A stretch of 64,000 nt of DNA from Conoideocrella luteorostrata (Eukaryota; Ascomycota; Sordariomycetes; Hypocreales; Clavicipitaceae). Within the stretch, counting starts at the first letter, position 1, and the number at the start of each line of letters is the position of its first letter. The stretch lies in contig JASWJB010000005.1 of the NCBI GenBank assembly GCA_032433595.1, forward strand, positions 124,001-188,000. The letters are read 5' to 3'. Made by a program: the position numbers and the translations under genes. The notes beneath the pieces were generated by a model, which saw only the letters and a list, made by a program, of their open reading frames with translations, was not told the origin of the DNA and made no database searches. Below, one piece after another: positions 1-10,178 of the stretch.

Positions 1-1166
1 ATACCAACTAAAAGGAAGAGGCCGCATATGCTGCCTCCAATGATGTCGAAATGGTCACCAATCGCGGACACTCCATCCCAGACCGGGCCTTCTGGCTCAG
101 CCACGTTTTGGACGAGCGACAACACCTGTATGATGCCAATAAAGGCCGAAACCACGACTGTGATTCCGCTGAGAACAATCTGGTAGTACAATAAAGCGAC
201 CATGTCTCTTGAGAAGGCTTTTGAAGTATACAGTGCGAGCATGGATGCTCCGTCCAAGGTATCAATCAAGCACATGCCAGCTACGTCGCTTCAGCCCACA
301 CTTCCATCCACCAGGAGTTGCCAAATAGCAGGGGAAAGTTCTGAGACTCACAAGTAAATAGAATGGGGAATATGAGAATGAGCCAAATGCTTGTCCCCTG
401 GAGTGCTTGAAGGCTGGAAATTCCTAGAATCGCAACTTCAGAAGAGGTGTCGAAGCCCAAACCGAATACCACACCGAGGGGATACATTTTCCACGGCCGG
501 TCGACTGCCTTGAAGAGGAAGTGAAATATGCGTGTCATGACACCGCCTCCCTCGACTTTGAAGTGGTCATTGTTGGAGTGATCGTCCAGAGCAGCATCGT
601 CAGTGCCACTTCTTCGATGCGCCAACTCCGCTTTTAGTTTCCTGACGAGGCTGTACAGAATCCATGCGTTGGCGACGCAGAGAATAATGAGGACGGTGGC
701 GCTGACCGCGGTGCCTATGATGTTTCCTACGCGGGTGAAACCTATAAAAAAACACTATAAGTACGTGCACTTGCATTTTGGGGTCAAGCTGAGAATGGCA
801 TGTACCGTCAAATCGTTCCCTCAGGGCGCCACTGGTCGCTGCTACGACTACGCATGTAATTACGACGATTGTGGAATGGCCTAGGGAGAAGAATGTTCCT
901 ACGGTGGCAGGTCGCTGTCCCAGGCTGACGAGACGCCTAGTCATGAGGTCAATTGCCGCGATGTGGTCTGCGTCGAGTGCATGGCGGAGACCCAGACTGT
1001 AGGAGAGGGCGGCGGCGGATATGAGCGCCGGGTTGAAGTGCAGGACAATGGCGATGCTGGCCCATACGATGAGGTTGATGGTAATGAGGAAGGCGACTAT
1101 GGCGATGGAGTTGGTGGGAATGCCGGCGAGTAGTTTAGGCTTGGGGGGGAGTTTAATTCTCGCCAT
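1..1166 (-). CDS. NiCoT-family nickel/cobalt transporter, 3' end cut off by the window
   Basis: Membrane permease of the NiCoT (HoxN/NixA/Nic1) family, which imports Ni2+ and/or Co2+ across the plasma membrane for metalloenzymes such as urease. Three exons fit: 806..1166, 352..741 and 1..280 (continuing outside the window), with GTACAT, GTGAGT donors and TAG acceptors, all in phase. The family signature HX4DH lies in RHALDADHI (His62, Asp67, His68), followed by a second conserved segment LGFDTSSEVAILGIS and a third, GMCLIDTLDGAS. Hydrophobic segments alternate along the protein. The ATG at 1166 (MARIKLPP) is preferred; an in-frame ATG-less extension to 1253 has no family look. About 343 residues are visible, so most of the protein is present. 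Metal preference cannot be read from sequence. Confidence 0.93.
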
Positions 1167-2910
1167 GGTGAAGGTGAGGCTCGATGATGAGCTGAACCTG
1201 AATACCCCCAAATGGATGTGAGTGGCAGGGCAATAACAATGAGTGAATGGCATTGGGGAATCAAGTCCTCGAAAGTAGGAATAAAGTCTTATTTATATGA
1301 AAAGCTGCCCCATAGGTAAAGTAAAATCTGCTCCCTCCCCCGCACGGCACGCCTCCATAAGTACATCGAAATAGTTAGCCCGTGATAGCTTTTGGGCATC
1401 ACCAAATGCAGCCACGTCCAACCCCGCCATTATCGGCTGATAAGCGCCGCCGAACTGTATTGTACAGTCATGGCACTACATAACAAGCGACTTTTCGGTA
1501 GGCTCTCGTGGCACGCCGGGCATGTCTTATCTTTCGGCTCCATCCAGAGGGGAAAGTATATCTCCACCGTCGCATTTACAGTGGTGGATGATCGGGGGAC
1601 GCCGCGAAATATTGAAGCTGTGGAGGGGTTTGCTCGTGGGTCTTGACTGACACTTCCACCGCAGCTCTTTATTTGGCCGAGACTTGCACACCATGTTAAC
1701 TACAGAATATTCTCAAAGACCCTCTCATCTTCAGGGTCCATCTCAAAGTCGAACCGGGTCACTTCTTCCCTGAATGGCCACAAATAAGCACTCGTAACCC
1801 TGCCAACGTTAGACAGTGGCCGAACGTCGAGCCGGTGCAAGGCAGTTTTTCTTTACCTGTGATGTTCATCGCTGGCTTGGTATCTGCGCAGCAACCGTGT
1901 TAGCCGTCCGCGCACACGACGTTGTCTATGCCCTGCATCTGCCGGTAGCTCACTCTGCCAGAGCATCCTTATCGCGGTGGTAGCTCACCAGCGCAACGTG
2001 ATAGCCTCTGCTCCGCTCGATCGGATCTGTGACAGACGGACCGCCAACCACCAGTCGCTGGTTCAGTACGCTCGGTAGTGTTTTCAGCTTTTTGAGCTCC
2101 GTCGCGAACGTCTCCCGGTGCGCCGGGGAGACGTCCGGCTTGAACTTGAAGAGAACTGCGGGTCCGTTAGAGAAAGAGACAAAAAGCCGCTCATGCGGAG
2201 GCGATGGCTTGACTGACCGACGTGTACGAGTGTCATTTTTTCGCCGGGGTTTTAATTAACAATTAACTAGGACGGCGGTTGAATTGGCCGAGAGCTCGGT
2301 GCAAGCTGGATGGGCAGGTTTATTTATTGTACTTGGCTGGGGATGGACTCGGGCGCGACGACGGGACTTGTCCGCAGCTTTTGGAGCTCAGGTCCACCGC
2401 CTCGGTGTTTGGCCGCGCGCGAGCGAGAGCATTGGGCGGCATTGAGGGTTGGACACTAGGTGAAGCTTTGGACTTCATGCAGATTCGGAGCCGAGCATTT
2501 CTCTAATAGGTTTTGGCTAAGTAGCTATCGTCTAAAGAGTGGCTCTATCATCTTCAGCCGTGACTTTTGCTGGCGTCGTAGTTTACATGAACTACCTAGT
2601 GAGGGGCCCGTAACAGCTACGTGCTGTACTGACGTGGAGTACGTTGCACAGGAACTCGCCCATTCTTCTTAAATGCGTATTATTTACACTCGGTCCCACA
2701 GAAGGCGCTGCAGTATCCAAGTCTGCCAGTGTAGATGAGTAATTGATGCCCGTCCGTGTAAGACGCCGCCCCGACACCGACACCGGCTCCCGTCGGCGAT
2801 GTGGATCCTCAGCAAAAAGTCGGTCCTGGTTCAGCCTTGCGAAATCTTCATGACAGTTACCAAACCACAACCCCAATACCTGGGCAGAGCAGCGCAGAGC
2901 AGCGCCGAAA
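1167..2910. other. Intergenic, no gene recognised
   Basis: Spacer between the divergent transporter (-) and thioesterase (+) genes. Several short open frames exist on both strands, but none has a recognisable motif, signal peptide or plausible intron structure. An AT-rich patch with TTAATTAACAATTAACTAG occurs near 2253-2270. Confidence 0.6.
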
Positions 2911-3402
2911 ATGACACACCATTCTGCAAATCACGACTCCCCCCCGTCTCCCGACGCTGCCGTCGCAAAACTGAGGCAGTATCTGCTGGACAATTCACCC
3001 ATCTACAGCCTCATCCTCTCAGACATCACCCTGGCAAAAATCAGCCGCGGCACCGTCACTCTCCAGCTGAGACTCAGTCGCACGCACCTCAACAGCAAGG
3101 GAGCCCTGCATGGAGCCGTCAGCGCCACGATAGTCGACTTTGTCACGGGCCTGGCCATCTGCTCGCACGACCTGCGTGAGCAGACAGGTGCGTCCGTGGA
3201 CATGCACCTCAGTTTCCTGTCGACGGCCAAGGAAGGCGATACGGCTGTGATCCATAGCACGGCGGAGAAGGTCGGTGGGAATATGGCATTCGTGACTGTT
3301 CGGATTAATAAGCTGGGGGAGGACGGGACGGAGAGGCCGGTGACGTTGGCGCAGCATACGAAGTATGTGAGGGGGACTGGGCCGCCGGTTGATCGGAAAT
3401 GA
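2911..3402 (+). CDS. Hotdog-fold acyl-CoA thioesterase (PaaI/ACOT13-like)
   Basis: A 163-residue single-exon protein of the 4HBT/PaaI hotdog superfamily, whose members hydrolyse acyl- or aryl-CoA thioesters; the fungal and animal ACOT13 (THEM2)-like members act on medium/long-chain acyl-CoA, often in mitochondria. The hotdog core runs from about residue 40 to 150. Its signature is LNSKGALHGAVSATIVDFVTG (residues about 61-81; the HG-containing helix start), followed by the strand TGASVDMHLSFLSTAKEGD and a terminal strand containing LAQHTKYVRG. Start ATG 2911 follows a purine-rich GAAA context, and no better start lies downstream before the domain. It is convergent with the regulator gene ending at 3548, leaving 145 bp. 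Substrate is unknown. Confidence 0.88.
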   Translation: MTHHSANHDSPPSPDAAVAKLRQYLLDNSPIYSLILSDITLAKISRGTVTLQLRLSRTHLNSKGALHGAVSATIVDFVTGLAICSHDLREQTGASVDMHLSFLSTAKEGDTAVIHSTAEKVGGNMAFVTVRINKLGEDGTERPVTLAQHTKYVRGTGPPVDRK

Positions 3403-3500
3403 TCGGGATGGTGATGCTAATGACTTAGATGAGCGGCAATAGAATTGGATAATTACGGCTATATAGATATGTTACAATATGAGGGGCATCTTCTTCATCG

Positions 3501-3540
3501 TGTCTGTCTGTCTGTCTGTCTATCTGTCTGTCTGTCCGTC
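3501..3540. repeat. (TGTC)n microsatellite
   Basis: About ten tandem TGTC units with two single-base interruptions (TATC, CGTC), located in the 3' spacer between two convergent genes just 8 bp before the stop codon of the minus-strand regulator. Prone to slippage. Confidence 0.95.
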
Positions 3541-3547
3541 CTCCTCA

Positions 3548-5886
3548 TCACCCGAATGGAGTGGTGTATTCTTGAAACATGCTTCGCACAATCTCATCAA
3601 TGTTACTTGAATCCTCGTCGGGAATGACGCTGCTGAACGTTCCGCTGCCCAAAAAGTCGTCGAAAAAGGCACTTGGCTCTATCATTGGTGTGAACTCCAT
3701 GGCTTCTGCAGAAGTAAAGTCCACGTCCGACGGTATAGACAAGGGCGTCATGGTTACCGAAGAAGAAGAAGGTCGTGGTACATTTCGACTCCGTCTCCGG
3801 TTTAACGGCTGCTCCCTCGCGGGCGATTGGCTCTCCGCGCCATCCATGAGCTCCTTCATGATCGATCGTCCCAGCTCATCGAGAATGTCGCGGCATTTTC
3901 TCGCTCCCGACCAGTGCTCGCCCGTCGCGCTCAGGATGCTGCACATGATGCCCAGGTCGCCCATGAGGTCTGGAATCGCCGTTTGCTGCTGGCGCAGCCC
4001 AGGGACCATCTTGACGCAGTAAAGCACACTGAGCGTGCTGAGGACCACGGCGTGGAACGTCAGCCAGCTGTGTATGAGTGTGTTTTTAACATATAGCTTG
4101 TTGAGCAGCTTTAGCGTCTCTCGTGCACTTGTGTGGCACTTCTCAATGGCGTCTTTTCTCGGCTTTGGAATTGCCGGGCTGGGTCGCAGAAGAACCATGC
4201 GCAGAATGTGTCCACGGATACGGCACACCGTGCCGAGATGCTGCGAGGTGAGGGAGCCGTCGCCGGCGGGAATGTGGTTTTCCCACTGCTCAATCTGCTC
4301 CATCATGTTGAGCTGCCATTCGTATATGTCGATGACGGCTGGGTATGCATACACAGGGGTTTCTTGGACGACGCTGTTGGCGACGTACTTGACCTCCGAG
4401 TTCAGTTTTGCGAGTCGGAACAGGTGAATAGAGTATGATATGGGTTTACACGCTACGCTGCTGTGGGGATTATTAATGAGATCCAAGTCGTCGAGCTCGC
4501 GGGGCAGCTGAAAGATATGTGTTTGTTAGTATCGAGCCGGGCAGCAGGGGGGGAGGGGTTGGGCGGCAAGTTGAGCATCTCACTCACCCGCAAGTCGCAT
4601 GCTTCATCCCTTAGCCCAATTGGACGTCCCATGGTGGTCGCGATAACCCTGTCCATCATGAACACCACCCAAAACAGCCTCGCTCTCATTTCCTGGTCCA
4701 GAAGCGAGATCCCAGACTGAATGGTAATATCTCTCTGTAAGCCCAGGTCGACAACCGCCGCAATGGCTTGGTAGTTGAGATACCAGATGTTTACTCTCAC
4801 ATGCGGATTGTGCAGCGTGAATATGAGAAGCAGCAGCAGACACTGGAGCCCCTGCAAGGAATTCTCAACATTGATGCGATCGAAATACCGCAGCGCAGAG
4901 AGACAGTACGATTCCGACGGCAAGCGGGCCCTGAGCCTCTGCGACGCGACAAGACTGCCAATCGCCAAAACCATGTATACTTGAAAGGCGACAGCGGGCT
5001 CAGCCCCGTGTATCGTGTACATCTGATCAAGCATCTTGACAAATGTCGGACGGTGCAACACAGGATACACCACGTGGATAGAGTCGAAAAATGCATTACA
5101 TATCTGGTCCGCGATCTCCCTTGAGGGCAAGCTAGCCATAGATTGAACCGTCTCAATCAGGTCGGTCGCAAAGGGGAGGTCATTTCTCCCTGTGCCCATG
5201 TGCGACCCTTTGGTAAGCATGACTCTGGCGAGGAAATATCCGCTGGAGGGGCCAATGTATCGGGGGTCTTGGCTGGTTCCCAGAGATAGAAGCCCGATTT
5301 CGTGCGATGCGGTTCTTGATTCATTTTGCACCACTTGAGGAGTAGCATTAGCAGTATGAGTGGATGATGTTTCGCCGCTCAGGACCGTTTGGAGGTCGCC
5401 ACAGTTTGGCCCTTGACTTAGATCGACGTCAGGACACTTTTCTCGGACTATGTCTTCCAGCCAATTCACTCGATCCTTCAAATTGGTAATATAACTAGCA
5501 TGTTTGTTAATAATGTCAAGCCGTAAATGAAAATGAATTGAAAGCTGAATACCATCGAAAAAAAAAGCACAACTCAACACAAAAAAATATGAACCGGCGA
5601 GTACACATGAACCGGGGAAATTGACGGGCAGAAGAGCGCACAAATACATCACTTACGCTCTTGGAAAGTCCCGCAACCGAGCACTTTCGCCATCCACGCA
5701 TTCCGATCCTGTATTTTGGCAGTTCTTACACCGGGGAAGCTCTCCGCCGCATCTTATTTTTCGACGTTGGCAACGCAAACAAGCCAATCGAAGTCGCGGG
5801 TTGCGGGCCTGCCGTCCTCGACCCGCGTTCCTTACAGGACTGGCAGGGCTTACGGGACTTGCTGCATGGCTATCCGACTCAGTCAT
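3548..5886 (-). CDS. Zn(II)2Cys6 transcription factor with fungal-specific TF domain
   Basis: Nuclear DNA-binding regulator. Exons 5657..5886, 4588..5494 and 3548..4507 join in phase to 698 residues (donors GTAAGT and GTGAGT; introns 162 and 80 nt). The binuclear zinc cluster has all six cysteines in family spacing: C36, C39, C46, C53, C56, C63 (CX2CX6CX6CX2CX6C) with the basic stretch QRRKIR between. The first splice restores the linker YITNLKDRVNWLE, the heptad dimerisation segment that follows zinc clusters, which supports this intron. The central fungal_trans region contains the characteristic FFDSIHVVYPVLHRPTF and the later FWVVFMMDRV / GRPIGL segment. The C-terminus is Ser/Pro-rich and ends in an acidic patch (EDSSNIDEIV) that could activate. 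It is divergent from the dehydrogenase at 6231 across 344 bp, so it may control that gene. Target unknown. Confidence 0.92.
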
Positions 5887-6230
5887 TGGGAAGTTTGCTT
5901 GCGATTACATGACCCGACCTTGCCAGATAACAGTTGTGTGGTGGACGACAAACGGTGACGGCGACGGCGAATGGCCGACCACGCTGCTAGGAGAGCGGGA
6001 AAACTCCGTCATGGTGGAGTGAATGGAAAGAGAGGATAGACGCACACGATGTGTGGGGCGGACATTTTCCGTCAAGCTTCAATATATAAGAATTAATGCA
6101 AAGTACTCCATCAAGTTCATATTCCTCAACAGCCGCGGAGGACTAGTTATCACTTTAGACAGACACTTCATCTTGTATTTTGACTGAGATATTGCTCTAT
6201 TGCTTCAAATCTTCTTCTTCATTGTCCGCC
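5887..6230. promoter_or_regulatory. Bidirectional promoter region, regulator/dehydrogenase
   Basis: Shared 344-bp region between the start codons of the zinc-cluster regulator (-) and the type-2 dehydrogenase (+). A TATA-like element TATATAAG lies at 6083-6090, about 140 bp before the dehydrogenase ATG. GC-rich CGG-containing words (for example GACGGCGACGGCGAATGGCCG near 5957-5977) are candidate zinc-cluster half-sites, but no clear spaced CGG pair is obvious. Confidence 0.45.
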
Positions 6231-7310
6231 ATGGCGTCAGACGAGGCCGACCAAGTCCGCAGGCATGTCCTACCCCACGACGCCAAGCGACTCGTGGCAG
6301 ACATCCTCCAAGGAAACGGAGTTCCTGCTGAAAACGCAGCCATCATTGCAAAATACCTTGTTGCTGCCGATCTTCGGGGCGTTGATACCCACGGCATCAA
6401 CAGAATCCCCTCATACATGGAACGCATCCGCCAGGGTGTGCTAAATCCCAGTGTCCAGCCAACAGTCAACCAGGTCACGCCAGTTGTTGCACAAGTCGAC
6501 GGCCAGAACGGCTTCGGATTCGTAGCTGCACAGCTTGCCATGAGTGCAGCTATTGAATCCGCGAAAACATACGGCATAGGCATGGCCAGCGTCAAGCACT
6601 CAAACCACTTTGGCATGGCGGCATGGGTGGTTCAGCAAGCCCTCGACGCAGACATGATGAGTCTCGTGTTTACCAATTCCAGCCCTGCGCTTCCGCCATA
6701 CGGGGGTAAAAGCAAGCTGATGGGCGTGTCGCCAATTGCCTGTGGAGCGCCAGGCAAAGGCCCAATGCCCAGCTTCATCCTCGACATGGCGCCGTCCGTG
6801 GCAGCCCGCGGCAAGGTCTACAAAGCCAAGCGTCGCGGGGAAAAGATCCCCTTGGATTGGGCTCTCGACGCTGAGGGCCGTCCAACAGACGACCCCGAGG
6901 CCGCGCTGGGTGGTGTCATGCTGCCCATGGGCGGACCCAAAGGGTCAGCCCTAAGTATCATGATGGACGTCTTTTCGGGCTGCTTATCGGGCTCGGCGTT
7001 TGCGGGTCATGTGACGGGTCCGTATGATCCGTCGAAACCGGCCGATGTTGGCCATTTCTTGGTTGCAATAAAAGCAGATTTGTTCATGAGTCTAGATGAG
7101 TTTAGAGAGAGGATGAAGTACCTGTACGAGAGGGTTGTTGGGGCGGACAAGGCAGCAGGTGTGGACAGGATTTATTTTCCCGGCGAAATTGAGCAAATAA
7201 CAGAGCAGGAAAGGGCGAAGACGGGTATACCGTTGGTGCAAGCTGAGATTGATGCGTTGAATGCGGAAGCAGAGACGGTGTCTGTGAGACCTCTTGTGCT
7301 TGCGGATTGA
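6231..7310 (+). CDS. Type-2 malate/L-lactate dehydrogenase family oxidoreductase
   Basis: NAD(P)H-dependent 2-hydroxyacid dehydrogenase of the Ldh_2 family (archaeal MDH, bacterial YlbC/ComC, ureidoglycolate and 2,3-diketogulonate reductase relatives), distinct from classical Rossmann LDH/MDH. A single exon from ATG 6231 (MASDEADQ) gives 359 residues, the normal family length; an in-frame ATG at 6181 would add 17 residues of hydrophobic/serine sequence and looks like leader. Visible conserved blocks: ADLRGVDTHGINRIPSYM (substrate-side HG.R motif), VKHSNHFGMAAWV (catalytic-region histidines), TNSSPALPPYGG (cofactor loop), and PMGGPKGSALSIMMDVFSG near the C-terminus. A TATA-like box lies upstream. 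Its divergent neighbour is a zinc-cluster regulator, suggesting an inducible catabolic enzyme. Exact substrate cannot be assigned. Confidence 0.9.
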   Translation: MASDEADQVRRHVLPHDAKRLVADILQGNGVPAENAAIIAKYLVAADLRGVDTHGINRIPSYMERIRQGVLNPSVQPTVNQVTPVVAQVDGQNGFGFVAAQLAMSAAIESAKTYGIGMASVKHSNHFGMAAWVVQQALDADMMSLVFTNSSPALPPYGGKSKLMGVSPIACGAPGKGPMPSFILDMAPSVAARGKVYKAKRRGEKIPLDWALDAEGRPTDDPEAALGGVMLPMGGPKGSALSIMMDVFSGCLSGSAFAGHVTGPYDPSKPADVGHFLVAIKADLFMSLDEFRERMKYLYERVVGADKAAGVDRIYFPGEIEQITEQERAKTGIPLVQAEIDALNAEAETVSVRPLVLAD

Positions 7311-7937
7311 GGCAGCGGCTGTGCAGATAATGATGCAATTAAGGGGAAAGCTGGTATTATGCGCGAATGAAATTTGAATGCCAACGTATTTTGAATGAAA
7401 CAAACGCGGATTAGAAGAACCCTTTCCCGTTGGGCTGGTGTTACATGCGGCTGAGTTGCTCCGCTGTCGTCATTCCCGGTGAGGTGTGTACCTGAGCTGC
7501 GGGAAATTGTTTTCCATCGCCACGTAGAATGGAAGGATCTTACCGACGGAGTAGTTACACAATAGAAGTGCTGCTAAGTACATTAATGAGTTGGCACAAT
7601 CATTGTTGGCGTTGCATGTTACACCAACCAGCAAACTGGAGACACTTCCGATGATCATGGGTGCTACTGTTTGCTACATAGAGCCCTCCCGTACCGTGTA
7701 AGCGAGACTTCTGTTGAGCTTGGGACATCTTCCATAACACGTCATTCAACTCGTCTCTGCGGCAGTCATAAAGCCTTCCCTGCTGTCTTGTTGGATCGAA
7801 ACGCCTGATGTCCCGACCAAGCAGCATCCTAAAGAGCTCTTTATTTTCACACAGTTCACCACTACGAGGAACCCAAAGTTGCAGACGCAAAAGCAGCCAC
7901 ATGCAAGGAGTAACCTTGCCACGAAAAGTCCGACGAC
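7311..7937. other. Intergenic, no gene recognised
   Basis: 3' region of the dehydrogenase plus upstream region of the 2EXR gene. Nothing recognisable on either strand. Confidence 0.55.
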
Positions 7938-8650
7938 ATGGCTACCTTCCACCGCTTCCCCCTTTTCCCATGGGACATTCGCCGACTGATCTGGGAGGCG
8001 TCAGTCCAACCACGTACCGTCGACGCTCGCTGCGACCCAGCGGTCCCGTATATACGCTCAACCACGCCAGCGCCTGCCGTCCTGCACGCTTGCAGCGAAA
8101 CTCGTAACATAGGGCTGTACGAAAAGGCGTTCCAGTCCTCTGAAGCCGAGCCGCGTTACATCTGGGTGGATTTTGAGATTGATATGATCTCCATCGGACG
8201 ATCCGAATTCGACTTTCTCCGACCTAAATTTCTCCATATTCGCCGGCTCAAGTATCAGAAAGACGATTCCCGTCGTAGCATCATGGATATGTATCCTAAT
8301 TTGAAAGAAATCCACCTCGATTTCATGTGTATGGGTGTGGGTGCAACTTTGGTGTTTCGAGGAGGGTGGGAGACTCTTTACTTGCCGGAAGAAGTTGTTA
8401 CTTTCGGTGGTGGAGAGGGAGGAGGCATACCGATCCTGTTGGAACCCCGCCTAGCACAATAGGAAGCACTGAGCTCGTCACGTGGTCACCTTTCAGCCAC
8501 GATATTTATACGACGATATCGTGCCTCCCACCTTGACTTGTTTGCTTCTTTCTTACAGATACAGAGGCTTATGAATATATTCAATTTGAAGCCGATGATC
8601 TAGATCATTGCACAACCCTGTGCAACCCACAGATCCACGATGTAGCTTGA
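7938..8650 (+). CDS. 2EXR-domain protein, probably two exons
   Basis: Fungus-specific 2EXR family, function unknown, strongly expanded in filamentous ascomycetes. The N-terminus has the defining pattern FHRFPLFPWDIRRLIWEA, then the usual PRTVDAR, AVLHACSETRNIGLYEKAF, RYIWVDFEIDMISIG and NLKEIHLDF blocks. Read straight through, the frame stops at 8462 with a low-complexity Gly tail (174 residues). A better ending comes from splicing 8410..8558 (GTGGAG...TTACAG): the codons then continue as DTEAYEYIQFEADDLDHC and stop at 8648-8650, giving 187 residues. A donor at 8407 would work equally and drop one glycine. The donor is weak, so the 3' end is uncertain, but the family assignment is not. Confidence 0.75.
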
Positions 8651-9824
8651 ACAAGCAGTGTGATGAGGAACCGAGAGACTTGCAGAGACTGGACAATGGA
8701 CAGTGGGCCATAAATATTGTAGGATCTCATTTAGGAACCAATACAGCATATCTGTTTAAGCGGCAAAATACACATCCTGAAAGAACGCATGGGAGACAGC
8801 CCGGATTTGAGTACTGGAAAAGTTGAGTTTGGGTTTCTTTCGGTTTAGGGGATGTCTGAAAACCATCTACCTAGTGATAGCCTCTATTAAATCGAGTTGC
8901 AAATTTCTCATGCAAATAAAACGTATTGCACCCCGTAATTTTAGTGATGACGGTGCCATCCTGAACACGGGTGAACTCCACCGATAGGATTTGGGCTTTT
9001 GACTTCACTGCATCTGTTGTGAGGAATGGCAGCAAGCATATTCTCTCCATCTAATAGGACCAGCGGCTCACGCCGACTTCGTCTTGCAGGGTGTGTTGTC
9101 GACGGTCAGATTACGGAGTCCTCACAGCAGACGAACCGCCCGTCATTCCCCGCGACTCGTTTTTATCTACAAGGTATGGCCTCAAGGTGCCACCTATTCT
9201 TGGCCCACAATCTACTTGATTTGGGGATTTACGCGGCGCCAGACTGCTGCTCTTACTCGCAAGATGCATGTTTTAAAACGAAAACGGGCAGCCCCATGTC
9301 CTTTGATCACACTCTAAACAGGGCCCACACTGCCACAAGGGTCACAGGCGCGCGCAAACTCAACTGGTCTCATGATTCACCAACAAGATCAACCAAAATA
9401 TATGTGCCTATTGTCTATCCGTCTATTCTTTGTTTATTCAGACGAGACTTTCACATCATTCTACTGGGAAACATGTGCGCTAACTAAATGTGCCACACCA
9501 TAAGTCCGGCGGGCATCTTGAGAGCTAACTTTTGTTGCTGTTTTATTCCCCTCATATTCACTTTTACCTATTAACTTGAAAGTCTGCTGTTTTGGTGTTT
9601 TCAAAGTGGAAAGGAATTACTTTGTGAGAATTACAATAAACCCAACAGCAAGATTAATAGTCAATGAGGTAGCTCCAACAACACTTCCCACCTTCTAGAA
9701 TAGTAGTATGATAAATAAATGTTCTACTAAAGTAAATATCTCATCTAAGAAGCGCAAAAGTACCACTATTTACTCCGTACTTTCTTATATACAAATATAG
9801 TCAATTTTTCCTCAGCTCATCAGC
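8651..9824. other. Intergenic, AT-rich towards its 3' end
   Basis: No convincing gene. A 153-codon open frame at 9026..9487 has no family motif. One exact copy of the repeated 9-mer TACTCCGTA lies at 9771-9779, near the end of the small secreted-protein gene. Confidence 0.55.
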
Positions 9825-10178
9825 TTATGGCTTCTTGTTTTCCTCTGGCTTCTGGTTCTGGTTCTGGTTCTGGTCTTGGGGCGCCGTCTTCTTAGCTTCT
9901 TCGGCTACCAACTGAATCTCCTTTGTCATTTCAATGAGCGCATCCAGCAATTTAGTCTGGTCTTGTGGGCTGTTGGCCTCTTTCTGCGACTGTGGCTTGG
10001 TCTCGGCAGCTGCACTTTCAGGGTTATCCCTTGGGCTTTGTAGAGAGCCATCTGCCGACAACGCCGTTGAAGATGCCACAACTATAGATTATGTTAGACA
10101 AAATAATCTGGGGGTCGGCGGAGAACTTGAAATTATATTTCACCTACAGGCCAAGATAACAGCAGCGAATCGAACCAT
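9825..10178 (-). CDS. Small secreted QN-rich protein
   Basis: Not recognised as a known family. Two exons, 10148..10178 and 9825..10081, separated by a 66-nt intron with GTAGGT donor and TATAG acceptor, encode 95 residues. Splicing creates a clean signal peptide: short basic start MVRF, hydrophobic core AAVILAFVA, and small residues SSTALSA at a likely cleavage site near residue 18-20. Without the intron this leader is lost, which supports the model. The mature part is short, hydrophilic and cysteine-free, with a predicted helix TKLLDALIEMTKEIQLVAEEAKK followed by a QNQNQNQ repeat and a Lys/Glu/Pro tail. It lies 1.8 kb from, and divergent to, the enterotoxin-like gene. An extracellular or effector role is only inference. 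Confidence 0.68.

Noticed and set aside
3501..3540. (TGTC)n tract considered as a CRISPR-like array
   Set aside because: It is a simple 4-bp microsatellite without spacers; no CRISPR array exists in this eukaryotic window.
9026..9487. 153-codon ATG frame on the plus strand
   Set aside because: No domain, signal peptide or intron-linked extension, and composition typical of non-coding DNA.
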